Assembly: GCA_017432565.1 (NCBI GenBank)
Contig: JAFRIW010000052.1
Coordinates: 1-40,479 of the forward strand
Reading direction: 5' to 3'
Length of the DNA: 40,479 bases
DNA from: Lachnospiraceae bacterium
GTDB taxonomy: Bacteria; Bacillota; Clostridia; Lachnospirales; Lachnospiraceae
Below the pieces are notes generated by a model. The model ran no database searches, was not told where the DNA came from, and saw nothing but the letters and a program-made list of their open reading frames with translations. Positions 31,244 through 40,126 of this stretch are shown here, in pieces. Both the position numbers and the translations under genes were made by a program. Position 1 is the stretch's first letter; every line of letters starts with the position of its first letter.

Positions 31244-31412
31244 GCCTGCTTCGCCCAAAGGTGTAATCGATGCTACCGAATCCGGAATAATTGAACGTAA
31301 TCTTAAATTTATTTTTCAATGCTACCGCTTCATACCGTAAAGGGCAATACTTACGCAATATAAGATCGGCGATGTCAGGCAGCCGCAATGGCTGCGAAGC
31401 TGTAACCGGACT

Positions 31413-32939
31413 TCAGTCCGGAATCTTCATGCTGATGTTGCTGAAGGAAGCGCTGCAGCCGTCGGCAAAAACGCCGATATGCGCGCCGTCGATGGAATGA
31501 GAGATCCTGCAGCTCAGCGCCTTCATATTGTCGATGTATAACACTACAATTTCGTTCTCGCAGACAAGCTTCACATGGTGGACCGCACCTTCGGCAAAAT
31601 CGAACCGGGTCAGTGCCATGGGATCGAATTCAGCAAGATCCTGAATCTCATACCCCTCGTAGTGCAGGAGATTCCTTCCGGCGTCCAGGCACAGCGCGGT
31701 GTACGACGGATCATCTTTACTTCCGCCGAAAGCGAAGCCGGCGCGGCCGTCATTGTCCAGCGTCACATCACACTCCAGCAGCATCGCAGCCGGGCGCGTC
31801 CCCATGTCAGCCAGCGCATATTCATCTTCTTTTGCGGAAAGACTGATATTATTGTTTTTGATCTTAACGCTTCCTGTGATTTTCGAAGCTCTGAAGTCCC
31901 TGTCCTGCGTAAAATAGTCCATATAAGATTCAGGTGCCATGACGCCGAGCGTTCCGTCCTCATGCCGGACCAGCTGGTGATTGAGCACATTTCCCGCCCA
32001 CTGATAGACACCGGAATCCTCGCTTAAGCCTGCCCGTCCGATCCATCCGCACAGATAAGTATTATCGCCCATCTCGGCAGTTTTTGCCGCGTAGAACACA
32101 AAACCGTTGCCATCCATCAGGCCTTTGCCGTCAAGAATATTATCGTCCGGTGCGGCAAATGGTCCGTTGGCGCTTTCGCCTATGGCGTAATATGTCACGC
32201 AGTCCCAGCTGTAGGTGAGATACCAGGTGTCCCCGATGCAGAACAGATCCGGGCATTCGAGCATATACTGTTTCCCCGGTGCGTAAAAGGGGCCTTCGAA
32301 AGTCCAGTGCTTCAGATCATCTGATGTATATTTCGCGACCACACCGCCCAGCACTTTATCCCTGGCCGCTATCAGCATCCAGTAGCATCCGTCCTCATCC
32401 ATCCAGAACACTTCCGGATCACGGAAATCATCGCGGGAGTAATTGTCCGGCGCGAAGAAGGTGTCCTCCGGCTGTCTGGTCCAGTTTTCACGGTCGGTGC
32501 TGGTCGCATGCATCACACACTCTTTGCCCTGCCCGCCATTGCCGATATCATTGTGGCCGGTGTAAAAAAGATGATAAAGCCCGCTCTGATCCTGCAGGAC
32601 CGAACCGGTGCCGAGTGCAGGATCCGGGTCGGACATCATCCCGTAATTGAGTGCCATGCCCAGATCATCATAGCCGACCAGATCGTCAGTACTGTATCGA
32701 TAGATGGGGTGATAACCCTGGCCGTTATGGTCAGTGTCGTAAAGATAATAGAGTTCGAGCCTGCCGTCCTCTGTCACAAAAGGCATTGTGTCACCGACGT
32801 AGGCACCTTCCGGCGCAGGAAACAGCTGGCGGGAAACCTCAGCATAAGGTTCATCCGGCAGACTGCCTGCCCTGGAACAGCCGGACAGAAGCCCGGTCAG
32901 AATGAGCAACATCACAAAAGCAGCTTTTTTCCTCTTCAT
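31413..32939 (-). CDS. GH32-like glycoside hydrolase lipoprotein
   Basis: The start at ATG 32939 is behind GGGGGG and begins a lipoprotein signal (MKRKKAAFVMLLILTGLLSGC), giving 508 residues. A five-bladed propeller of the GH32/GH68 clan is indicated by GDTMPF (putative nucleophile Asp), DFRDPEVFWM (the RDP motif) and MLECPDLFCIG (the ECP motif with the acid/base Glu). The C-terminal 150 residues form the beta-sandwich usual in GH32. It should act on the cell surface on fructans, sucrose-like sugars or other glycans. It shares the neighbourhood with an esterase and a GPH symporter, suggesting uptake of an acylated sugar. A promoter with a 12-base operator dyad lies upstream. Confidence 0.82.
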   Translation of the reverse strand: MKRKKAAFVMLLILTGLLSGCSRAGSLPDEPYAEVSRQLFPAPEGAYVGDTMPFVTEDGRLELYYLYDTDHNGQGYHPIYRYSTDDLVGYDDLGMALNYGMMSDPDPALGTGSVLQDQSGLYHLFYTGHNDIGNGGQGKECVMHATSTDRENWTRQPEDTFFAPDNYSRDDFRDPEVFWMDEDGCYWMLIAARDKVLGGVVAKYTSDDLKHWTFEGPFYAPGKQYMLECPDLFCIGDTWYLTYSWDCVTYYAIGESANGPFAAPDDNILDGKGLMDGNGFVFYAAKTAEMGDNTYLCGWIGRAGLSEDSGVYQWAGNVLNHQLVRHEDGTLGVMAPESYMDYFTQDRDFRASKITGSVKIKNNNISLSAKEDEYALADMGTRPAAMLLECDVTLDNDGRAGFAFGGSKDDPSYTALCLDAGRNLLHYEGYEIQDLAEFDPMALTRFDFAEGAVHHVKLVCENEIVVLYIDNMKALSCRISHSIDGAHIGVFADGCSASFSNISMKIPD

Positions 32940-32959
32940 GAATTGACCCCCCGCTGGAT

Positions 32960-33013
32960 AGTGCAAATGCATACATTTAACACGAATATATGTGCATTTG
33001 CACTATTTGTCAA
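32960..33013 (-). promoter_or_regulatory. Promoter of the GH32-like gene with operator dyad
   Basis: On the minus strand: -35 TTGACA (33008-33013, overlapping the esterase stop), 17 bases, -10 TATATT (32985-32990). The spacer contains AGTGCAAATGCA (complement at 32993-33004) and the mirror copy lies downstream at 32960-32971, giving a perfect 12-base inverted repeat whose halves are themselves near-palindromes (TGCAAATGCA). This is a strong repressor-site candidate, so the GH32-like gene can be expressed separately from the esterase and symporter genes. Confidence 0.75.
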
Positions 33014-34143
33014 TTCAATATCATCCTGCTGCTGGATTTCAGTTTTCCGCTTTCAGGGTCTCTTGCAAAGCGGCTGATATGTTCCCACATAAGATCTGCA
33101 TATGCAGATGCCGGCCAGTGAACCATCTTCTCACAGGAAACCGTTCGGAACAGGCACTCGCCATCCTCTTTAACGGAATCGCCGATAAAATATCTGCGTC
33201 CGCAGTATGTGCGGATCTCTTCTCTCTCAAAGCGCGCACCGATCGATTTCCCTACTTCGGAGTTTTCCTCGCCGGGTCCCACAAATACTGCCGGTTTGCA
33301 GCCTGCTGCATAACGAAGGTTGTTGAAAGACTTCTTTTTATCATCGGAACTGAGCGGAATCACGCCGTCCTTCACTTCGCCTTCCGGTTCTTTCCACAAC
33401 GGAAGGAGGCGGAGCATCTCGTTCTCGCCGAGGACCAGAATAGAGGCAAGGCCTTTCTCTCTGACATTGTCCAGCATTTCCTTTGTCAGGGTATACTCTT
33501 CATACCACTGACCGTCAAGATCATGTGCCCTGACGTCTCCTGCGAACAGCATGCCGCCCATTCCGATGCCGGCAAAGATCTCCGGATGTGCCAGACCACT
33601 GCGGCTGCTCATAAAGCCGCCGAAGCTGTAGCCCATGCAGTAGACTCTCGAAAGGTCTGCCGGATAATTTTCCTTAGCGAAGTTATACAGTGCCTCGATG
33701 GAGCTCCAGTTCTCATTCTCAGGAGCGATCACAATGCATTCTTCTCTGGCGGCAGTCTGAATAATCCCGTAGCTCTCTGTCAGCTGGATCGGATTGTGGG
33801 CGCCGTGCAGGCAGAAGATCAGAGGGAAGCGTCTTTCGGGATCGGTCTCGGCGGCAAGGGGGATATAAGACGCCCATTTTTCCAGTCCTTCGCCATGCAC
33901 CTCTTTGCGGAGCCCTTTTTCATATCCTGCCCAGTAAGCTTTTGACTGGTCGGAATCCTCCGGCATTCCCATGCATGCCATGCGCTCTGCTATTATTTTT
34001 CCATCCTCACTGGCTGCAATTGCTTCCGGATCAGCGTCACTATCGCCCATGGCAGCGAGAAGCCCTGCCAGCGCAAATCCCGGATCGGCACTCTGTACGT
34101 CTTCTCCTGTCAGTCCCATTTTTACTTCTTTTGCTTCATTCAT
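33010..34143 (-). CDS. Alpha/beta-hydrolase esterase (PHB depolymerase-like)
   Basis: The start at ATG 34143 is fixed by GGAGGT; the product has 377 residues and no signal peptide. After about 100 residues of a non-catalytic N-terminal segment (AGLLAAMGDSDADPEAIAAS), the fold begins with PLIFCLHGAHNP (oxyanion region), then VYCMGYSFGGFMSSRSG with the nucleophile serine in GYSFGG, and a late His in KMVHWPASAY. It resembles feruloyl/acetyl esterases of the PHB-depolymerase type. Being cytoplasmic and 47 bases downstream of a GPH symporter gene, it may deacylate an imported sugar ester. Substrate not known. Confidence 0.82.
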   Translation of the reverse strand: MNEAKEVKMGLTGEDVQSADPGFALAGLLAAMGDSDADPEAIAASEDGKIIAERMACMGMPEDSDQSKAYWAGYEKGLRKEVHGEGLEKWASYIPLAAETDPERRFPLIFCLHGAHNPIQLTESYGIIQTAAREECIVIAPENENWSSIEALYNFAKENYPADLSRVYCMGYSFGGFMSSRSGLAHPEIFAGIGMGGMLFAGDVRAHDLDGQWYEEYTLTKEMLDNVREKGLASILVLGENEMLRLLPLWKEPEGEVKDGVIPLSSDDKKKSFNNLRYAAGCKPAVFVGPGEENSEVGKSIGARFEREEIRTYCGRRYFIGDSVKEDGECLFRTVSCEKMVHWPASAYADLMWEHISRFARDPESGKLKSSSRMILN

Positions 34144-34189
34144 TCCTGTACCTCCACTGTAAACATATTTCTGTACCGGAAACAGAGCT

Positions 34190-35593
34190 TTACTGCTGTT
34201 CTGCTTCGATCTTTGCATTGCTCTTTAAGATCTCGGGAAGCTTCTCCTCGAAATCATAGCGGAGCAGGAACAGGAAGATGAGGATGAACATTGCCAGCGG
34301 GATGTAGGAGTTCAGTGCAAATACAGAGGTCTTGAGGGCACCGGTCAGATTGGCTGCGCCTGCCCCTTTTGCAAGGAAGGCATCATAGCCGCCCGCAGCC
34401 AGCACCCAGCCGATCAGGGAACCGCCCACACCGCCGCCGAGCTTGCCGACGAAGGAGTTGGAAGCATTGGTCATGCCGGTGATCCTCACGCCGTGATTCT
34501 GCATGTTCTGCTCAGAAGTATTCAGGGTCATGGCAGGCAGTACGGAGATCAGCGGAATAGTAGCATACATCATGAGACTTCCGCCGATCAGGAAGATAGC
34601 CGAGTTCATGGGAGCCGCCATACGGATGATGCATCCGGCAACGCCGATGACGGAGGCCCATTTGGCTGTACCGGTCAGGCCATATTTCTTGATCCACAGG
34701 CCGACTGTAAGGAAGCCGATCACGGACGGGAAGATATTAACGGTATTCACAGTGCTGTAGAATCCGGGATTGTCAAGAATGATGGAGCCGTAAAACATAG
34801 GTGCCACGAGGATAACACCATACATAATGTTCATGGCAACACCGACCAGTGTGATGATGATCCAGTATTTGTTTCCGAGCAGCATTCTGATGCCCTGGAT
34901 GATGGAGACTTTGGATTCTTTTTCCGCCATGGTGCCTTCATCGTGATAGATCTCACGGGAGAATTTGTAAGTGATAAACAGGCAAAGCGCGGAAAGGAGA
35001 CCAAGAATAATACCGAATTTGATCCAGGCCATCTGGTCATCACCAAGAGCAACGGTAATCGGAATCAGGCCAATGCCGCAGGCAACACCGACCGCATATC
35101 CGACAGCAGCCCGCCAGGTACCCATCTTGCCTTTTTCTTCCGAGCTCTTCGTCTTATACGACATCATTGTGTAGTAAGGAACAGCAATGGCTGTATATAC
35201 AATCGCGGAAGCAAAAACACAGGTGACCAGGGCATAGACATAACGGAAAGCACCCATGGAAGCAGGAACTGTGAAGAGCAGCACGCAGGCCAGAAATACG
35301 GGAATTACCATACGCAGCAGCCAGGGTCTTGCCTTGCCGGCTTTTGTATTGGTCTTATCCACGATCTTTCCCATAAACAGATCTGTGAATGCATCGAAAA
35401 TCTTGGAGATCAACAGGACAGTGGCGACTGTAGCGGAAGCCATTCCGACCTTTGTGGTGTAGAAATAAGTCAGCTGTCCGGTGAGCTGATTGAGAGAGTT
35501 GAGTGAAAACTGTCCGAGAGAGTCTGTGAAGTAATCTAGCGGACGAAGGTGTTTCTGCTGACCGTCTTTATCCAGTCCGAGTTCGTTTGCCAT
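34190..35593 (-). CDS. GPH/MelB-family sugar:cation symporter
   Basis: The start at ATG 35593 follows AGGAGG; 467 residues with about 12 membrane helices. Family features are PLDYFTDSLGQFSLNSLNQL at the N-terminus, FDAFTDLFMGKIVDKTNTKA (the conserved D-x-x-x-D cation/sugar region) and ARPWLLRM. The tail is RYDFEEKLPEILKSNAK. It imports a glycoside or oligosaccharide. The upstream region has a reasonable -10 (TATGAT) without a good -35, which fits activation by the AraC regulator encoded immediately upstream. Confidence 0.93.
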   Translation of the reverse strand: MANELGLDKDGQQKHLRPLDYFTDSLGQFSLNSLNQLTGQLTYFYTTKVGMASATVATVLLISKIFDAFTDLFMGKIVDKTNTKAGKARPWLLRMVIPVFLACVLLFTVPASMGAFRYVYALVTCVFASAIVYTAIAVPYYTMMSYKTKSSEEKGKMGTWRAAVGYAVGVACGIGLIPITVALGDDQMAWIKFGIILGLLSALCLFITYKFSREIYHDEGTMAEKESKVSIIQGIRMLLGNKYWIIITLVGVAMNIMYGVILVAPMFYGSIILDNPGFYSTVNTVNIFPSVIGFLTVGLWIKKYGLTGTAKWASVIGVAGCIIRMAAPMNSAIFLIGGSLMMYATIPLISVLPAMTLNTSEQNMQNHGVRITGMTNASNSFVGKLGGGVGGSLIGWVLAAGGYDAFLAKGAGAANLTGALKTSVFALNSYIPLAMFILIFLFLLRYDFEEKLPEILKSNAKIEAEQQ

Positions 35594-35772
35594 GATGATT
35601 CCTCCTGATGAGCTGTTGAATGATTTTTTCGAAGCCGCCGAACGGATGATGTTTTTTCGTCCCCGACTCACTTTCCGTACTCATCATAGCAGGAGAAAAC
35701 GCCATGGATTATCTTAATTTTGCTGATTTTGTCTTTATTTTGATATGAAATTCGCCGGTTATTCTGTTCGCT

Positions 35773-37011
35773 TCACCGCCTGTTGGCCTCCCGGAAAGCC
35801 CGCGGTGTCAGACCCGTAAATTTGCGGAAAACGGCGCCAAAATAACTCTGGGAAGGAAATCCTACATAATCCCCGATCGTGGAGATGGATTCTTCCGAAT
35901 ACCGGAGCAGGTTTGAAGCCCGCTCGATCCTTACCTTCACGACATATTCCTGAAGGGTGACGCCTGTCTCCTGGTGAAAGGCACGGGACAAATGCGATTC
36001 GCTGATTTTAAGCATCTTCGCGATCTCAGACAAATATATTTTTTCCCGGTAATGCAGGTGAATATAATCACAGACACGCCGGACGAGAGGGCTGTATCCC
36101 TGTTTTTCATTTGTCTCTTTTATGCGGCTGCAGAAATCCTTAAGTGAGGCATCCCTGAGTGCGATGAGCGCGGTAGGATCATCGATCTCATCACACTTCT
36201 GCAGATAAAAATCACTTAATGAATATGCATCTTTGGGAGAAAGACCGCCCTCTATGGCGGCGCGGGTCGAGAGTGTAACGGATACGATCAGTGTCTTCTT
36301 CCACTGCTGCAGGGAATCGGAAGACATGGCTCCCATCTCCTGGTCCAGTCTGTGCGACTGGTGAATGGCCTCCTGCGCCTCTCCTCTTCTGATACAGTCG
36401 AGAAGATACTGCTCTTCGATGTAAGTGTGGTGGGCAGCTTCTTCCTCTTCCTGTGCCCAGGAAAAACGAATCTGCTCCAGATCCAGTTCCCGTACTTTGC
36501 CGACGTCCAGATCATTGATGCGTATGATCTCTTCTTCATCCGTGCGCTTTCCAAGAATCATTGCCGCGATCTGAATCATGGCGATGGCGCGGGAAAAGGA
36601 CAGGACCGGAGGATGCTGGCGGGAATCTTTTCCTATATTGTAGTGCCTGTAATAGCGCAGCAGCTCAGCTGTAGACATGACATGAAGAGCCACCGGACCG
36701 ATAAAAAACCAGTTCCAATTGACAGGCCATGGAGAGTCTCCAAGGTTTTCGCTATCCGGGATATCCGGCATCGGCGCATCTTCCCAGACAATGGCAGCAT
36801 AAAGAACATCGTGTTCATCCCGGATTACCGCAGGAAGGTGCGGGGCATTCAGCGTCATTCCGATCAGTTTTTCACGCAGCGCTGTATTCAGCCTTACCGG
36901 GTTCGGGTGAAGGGAAGGATGCAGGTCCCAGAACTGTCCGTACGCGCAGCATGTGATCTCCGCGCGTCCCAACTGGCTTAATTTTTCAAGAAAAAACTCA
37001 AAATCCCTCAT
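35773..37011 (-). CDS. AraC-family regulator
   Basis: The protein has 412 residues and starts at ATG 37011. The last 100 residues are a pair of AraC helix-turn-helix motifs (KIYLSEIAKMLKISESHLSR and SISTIGDYVGFPSQSYFGAV, ending GLTPRAFRE). The N-terminal 300 residues form a long sensor part (YsiA/YesN-like arrangement without a visible receiver domain; WDLHPSLHPNPVRLN, NWNWFFIGPVALHVMST) that I do not recognise. It presumably activates the symporter-esterase genes downstream in response to the transported sugar. The 178-base gap to the symporter gene contains T-rich tracts but no clear direct repeats that I could define. Confidence 0.9.
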   Translation of the reverse strand: MRDFEFFLEKLSQLGRAEITCCAYGQFWDLHPSLHPNPVRLNTALREKLIGMTLNAPHLPAVIRDEHDVLYAAIVWEDAPMPDIPDSENLGDSPWPVNWNWFFIGPVALHVMSTAELLRYYRHYNIGKDSRQHPPVLSFSRAIAMIQIAAMILGKRTDEEEIIRINDLDVGKVRELDLEQIRFSWAQEEEEAAHHTYIEEQYLLDCIRRGEAQEAIHQSHRLDQEMGAMSSDSLQQWKKTLIVSVTLSTRAAIEGGLSPKDAYSLSDFYLQKCDEIDDPTALIALRDASLKDFCSRIKETNEKQGYSPLVRRVCDYIHLHYREKIYLSEIAKMLKISESHLSRAFHQETGVTLQEYVVKVRIERASNLLRYSEESISTIGDYVGFPSQSYFGAVFRKFTGLTPRAFREANRR

Positions 37012-37057
37012 AATCAGAAGTCAATCCTGTATTCAGCGTATGTCTCTGCAGCATTGC

Positions 37058-37588
37058 CTATGCCTGAGGGAAAGAATTGAACCATGCTCTTTCTTCAAAT
37101 GCTTTCTTTACAGGCTGCATTGAATCGCCTTCAGCAATTCCGACGGGCAAATAGCAGACCAGCTCATAGCTGTCGGGAATATTTAAGATCTGCGCCATTT
37201 TGTCACAAATCCTGTCATCATCTGTAATATGTCCTTCATACCAGCAGCTTTGATATCCGAGTTCAACGATGGCAAGCAGCATATTTTGAATCGCCGCCGA
37301 ATAGTCCTGCACGGCAAAACATTTGTCCCGGTATGCATTCATTCTCTGTGTAAGCACACAAACAGCTGCAGGCGCCGTTTCCCCGACGGGCGGATCGATC
37401 ACGCGATGAAGCTTTGCCAGAACTTCCGGATCGTCAACCGCGATCAGTGATGTCGTCTGCTTATTGCAGCCGGAGGGTGCGTCAAGACCGGCCTGCATGA
37501 TCTTCATAAGATCCTCTTTGGGTACAGGAGCATCTTTAAATTTTCCTCTGTAACTGTGTCTGCTGTGGATTGCTTCTATAACGTTCAT
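37058..37588 (-). CDS. Nitroreductase-family FMN oxidoreductase
   Basis: The start at ATG 37588 is behind GAGGGAG; 176 residues. Typical motifs: IHSRHSYRGKFKDAPVP near the start (FMN-binding Arg/Ser), APSGCNKQTTSLIAV, DYSAAIQNMLLAIVELGYQS (the SAAIQNMLLA helix) and VCYLPVGIAEG. It is a short nitroreductase acting as a dimer with FMN. It ends the transcript that begins with the M13 peptidase, 75 bases downstream. Substrates are unknown. Confidence 0.92.
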   Translation of the reverse strand: MNVIEAIHSRHSYRGKFKDAPVPKEDLMKIMQAGLDAPSGCNKQTTSLIAVDDPEVLAKLHRVIDPPVGETAPAAVCVLTQRMNAYRDKCFAVQDYSAAIQNMLLAIVELGYQSCWYEGHITDDDRICDKMAQILNIPDSYELVCYLPVGIAEGDSMQPVKKAFEERAWFNSFPQA

Positions 37589-37663
37589 TTCGGTCTCCCT
37601 CACAACCCGCAGTTTACAATAGGAAAACTGCAGGAAATAACGCAACTGTGTAAGGAGTCCTGT

Positions 37664-40126
37664 TCACGTCCAGAGATTGATCCGGTCCTCCGGCTTCAGG
37701 TACATGAGATCTCCCTCCTGAATGCCATATGTGTCCAGGAACTCGTCAAACTGCTGCACAACTGTATTGATCCTGAGATACCGCAGAGGGTGTTCGTTGG
37801 AAACGTCGTACCGCTCTGTGTTGATGGTGCTCTGCATTCTCCAGAGCTCCGCATGAGATCTGAAATACAGGTCGTAGTCAAAATCCTGATATTTCTTAGC
37901 GATCTTCAGACCGATGGCCATCCCGCCGATATCCGCGGCAGCTTCGCCCCAGACCATCTCCCCGTCGCATGCTGCATAGGGGAAAGGCTTTATATTGTTG
38001 AAGTACGCGGCGATTCGCTCTGCCCGTTCCATAAAAGCTTTATAGTCTTCCTCCGGGAGCCAGCCGTAAGGATTGTCGTCCGTCACCACCTTGTTTCCGT
38101 GTTGATCGTATTGTATCCCCAGCGGATCAAAACCGTGGGTCAGTTCATGTCCTATGATCTCCCCCAGTCTTCCGAGCTTTTCCTCCACCGGCATATCCTT
38201 CCGGTATGTCGCCTCGTTCACGAACCCGGAAAGGATAAAGAACTGGTTGAAACTCCCGTAATAGAAAGCATTTTCAGTCGTCGTCGCGATTTCGGGGCGG
38301 ATGTCATAACGCCAGTCTCCCGGCACTCTCACCGTTCCCGCAAAAGAGCAGTTATGCCGGATGCTGTTCACAAGTATATGTGCGTAGTTGTCCAGGAAGG
38401 ATGCCTCCCTGTCCACGGCAAGGTATGAACTGTCGATCAGCTGATCCGGCTTCAGGACAGAGAACGTCATGGCGTCAAGCTTTGCCGCCGCCTGTTCCCG
38501 GCCTTCCGGTGACAGCCAGTCTGACTGCTCAAGAATTTCCCGGAATGCGTCCCGGATTTCTTCACAGAGTGCAGTGATATCCTGCTTCTCCTCGTCGTCC
38601 GTGAAATACGTCATGTACGCGTTTTCTTCCGCTACACTCAGAAGCCCGCGGCTGCTCAGCACCTCGCTCTGATACGACGCATTCATGACCATCCGGAATT
38701 CCTCGTCCGTCTCCTCCCCCCGGATCAGGCAGCCCGCCGTCTCCATGTCCAGGAACGGATATGCACTGTACGCCGTATGCGTCAGGAGATAAGCCTTCAG
38801 TGCAGGCAGATTCTCTTCCGTGTAGATCTCGTCCAGAAGCTCTATGTACTGCGGAAAAACTGCGCGGATTCTGCTGTCGGTGACACCGTATGCGTTCAGG
38901 ATTTCCTTCAGCGGAAAATGCGTGCAGCGGGAAACAAATTCATCAAAAGGAAGGCAGCCGCCGAACCTGCTTTCCGTTTCCCCGCTCTGATCCTCCTGGC
39001 CCCACGCGCACTCCAGGAGCCGGTCCTCCAGCGCATAGGAATCCTTCAGCAAACGGTCAATGTCTTCTTCCTGCCAGCCTGCCCTCGCGAGCAGATACCG
39101 CACCGGGATCTCAAAATCCTGCCGAACTTCTTCGACCTCTTCCGGATCACTGTTATGGTAGATCCTCGGCAGCACGGAAAACTGATCTTCCCCAAGCTCC
39201 AGAATCCAGGAAGAAGTGTCCTCAAGGTCCAGAGAAGGGTTCAGAGTCATCAGAATACAGAACGGATCAGACTCCGGATCCGTAAGATATTCTGTCATCT
39301 CCGGGATGGTTTCGATGTCTTCAATGGCTGTGAAATACTTCCGTACCGGCTCTATGCCTTCATCGTCTCTTCTCGTCCAGTCCGCCGCAGCATCATAATA
39401 GTCACGGAGGATCTGAATATTCTCTCCCCGGTAATGCTCACGATCCGAGAACATCTGCTGCTTCCGGTCCGGAACCTCCTGCTTTCCGGAAACGCCATCC
39501 TCGATCTCTCCCTGTCCATGCACATGCTGGCCATTCAGCCATTCATAATTTGCCGACAGATAGTAATCTGTCCTGACCCCAGGGTCGCCCAGCTGCTCCG
39601 CTACACCGATGAGACTGGCATCAGGCCACTGGATCCCCTCCACCCAGATCAGTTCCTCCGGGAGAGTACTTTTCTCTGAGCCTTCCTGATATGTTTTCTG
39701 AAGGACTGCCGCGTTCTGATCCGCGTCATAGGCGTAGATGCCTGTGGTCTCTGCGGTACTGCCCGGCTCCGCGGCATTGTCTCCCTCGGCACTGTCCGTC
39801 ACCTCGATAAGCAGTTCTGAAAGATCGTCCCCGTCAAGATCACACAGAGTGTACCTTGTGTTCTCCCGGTATGCCGTCGCCCTGACCCCGGACAGATACA
39901 TGATCTCCTCGGCGTTGTAAGGATAATCGCTGTCCGTTTTGATCTCGATCCTGTCCGGCAGGATCGTTCCCGGGCCTGCCGCTCCTGCTGCCTCCCGTTC
40001 TTCCTCCCGGGGCGCCTGTGCTGTTTCCGCGGTACCGGTCCCGGCCGCCGCGCATCCGCAGATCAATGCCGCAGCAACTGCAGTGCTGGCGGCTATACGA
40101 ACTTTTTTTAAAAATATCAGTCTCAT
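37664..40126 (-). CDS. M13-family (neprilysin/PepO-like) metallopeptidase lipoprotein
   Basis: The protein has 820 residues and starts at ATG 40126 behind GCAGGGA. It opens with a signal ending in the lipobox ICGC (about 21-24). Residues 25-240 are an N-terminal region not seen in typical M13 enzymes (usual length about 630-690), with a Tyr/Asp-rich YPYNAEEIMYLSG segment and acidic stretches. The catalytic part follows: ENAFYY (substrate-binding N-A-F-Y-Y), the zinc motif HELTH at 660-664 and the third ligand GEAAADIGG with Glu728. The C-terminus ends in PEDRINLW. It should cleave peptides outside the membrane. A homologous C-terminal remnant lies at 31145-31243. Confidence 0.93.
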   Translation of the reverse strand: MRLIFLKKVRIAASTAVAAALICGCAAAGTGTAETAQAPREEEREAAGAAGPGTILPDRIEIKTDSDYPYNAEEIMYLSGVRATAYRENTRYTLCDLDGDDLSELLIEVTDSAEGDNAAEPGSTAETTGIYAYDADQNAAVLQKTYQEGSEKSTLPEELIWVEGIQWPDASLIGVAEQLGDPGVRTDYYLSANYEWLNGQHVHGQGEIEDGVSGKQEVPDRKQQMFSDREHYRGENIQILRDYYDAAADWTRRDDEGIEPVRKYFTAIEDIETIPEMTEYLTDPESDPFCILMTLNPSLDLEDTSSWILELGEDQFSVLPRIYHNSDPEEVEEVRQDFEIPVRYLLARAGWQEEDIDRLLKDSYALEDRLLECAWGQEDQSGETESRFGGCLPFDEFVSRCTHFPLKEILNAYGVTDSRIRAVFPQYIELLDEIYTEENLPALKAYLLTHTAYSAYPFLDMETAGCLIRGEETDEEFRMVMNASYQSEVLSSRGLLSVAEENAYMTYFTDDEEKQDITALCEEIRDAFREILEQSDWLSPEGREQAAAKLDAMTFSVLKPDQLIDSSYLAVDREASFLDNYAHILVNSIRHNCSFAGTVRVPGDWRYDIRPEIATTTENAFYYGSFNQFFILSGFVNEATYRKDMPVEEKLGRLGEIIGHELTHGFDPLGIQYDQHGNKVVTDDNPYGWLPEEDYKAFMERAERIAAYFNNIKPFPYAACDGEMVWGEAAADIGGMAIGLKIAKKYQDFDYDLYFRSHAELWRMQSTINTERYDVSNEHPLRYLRINTVVQQFDEFLDTYGIQEGDLMYLKPEDRINLWT

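Noticed and set aside
34493..35506. 337-residue plus-strand frame opposite the GPH symporter
   Set aside because: His/Asp/Gly-rich antisense shadow of a membrane protein gene.
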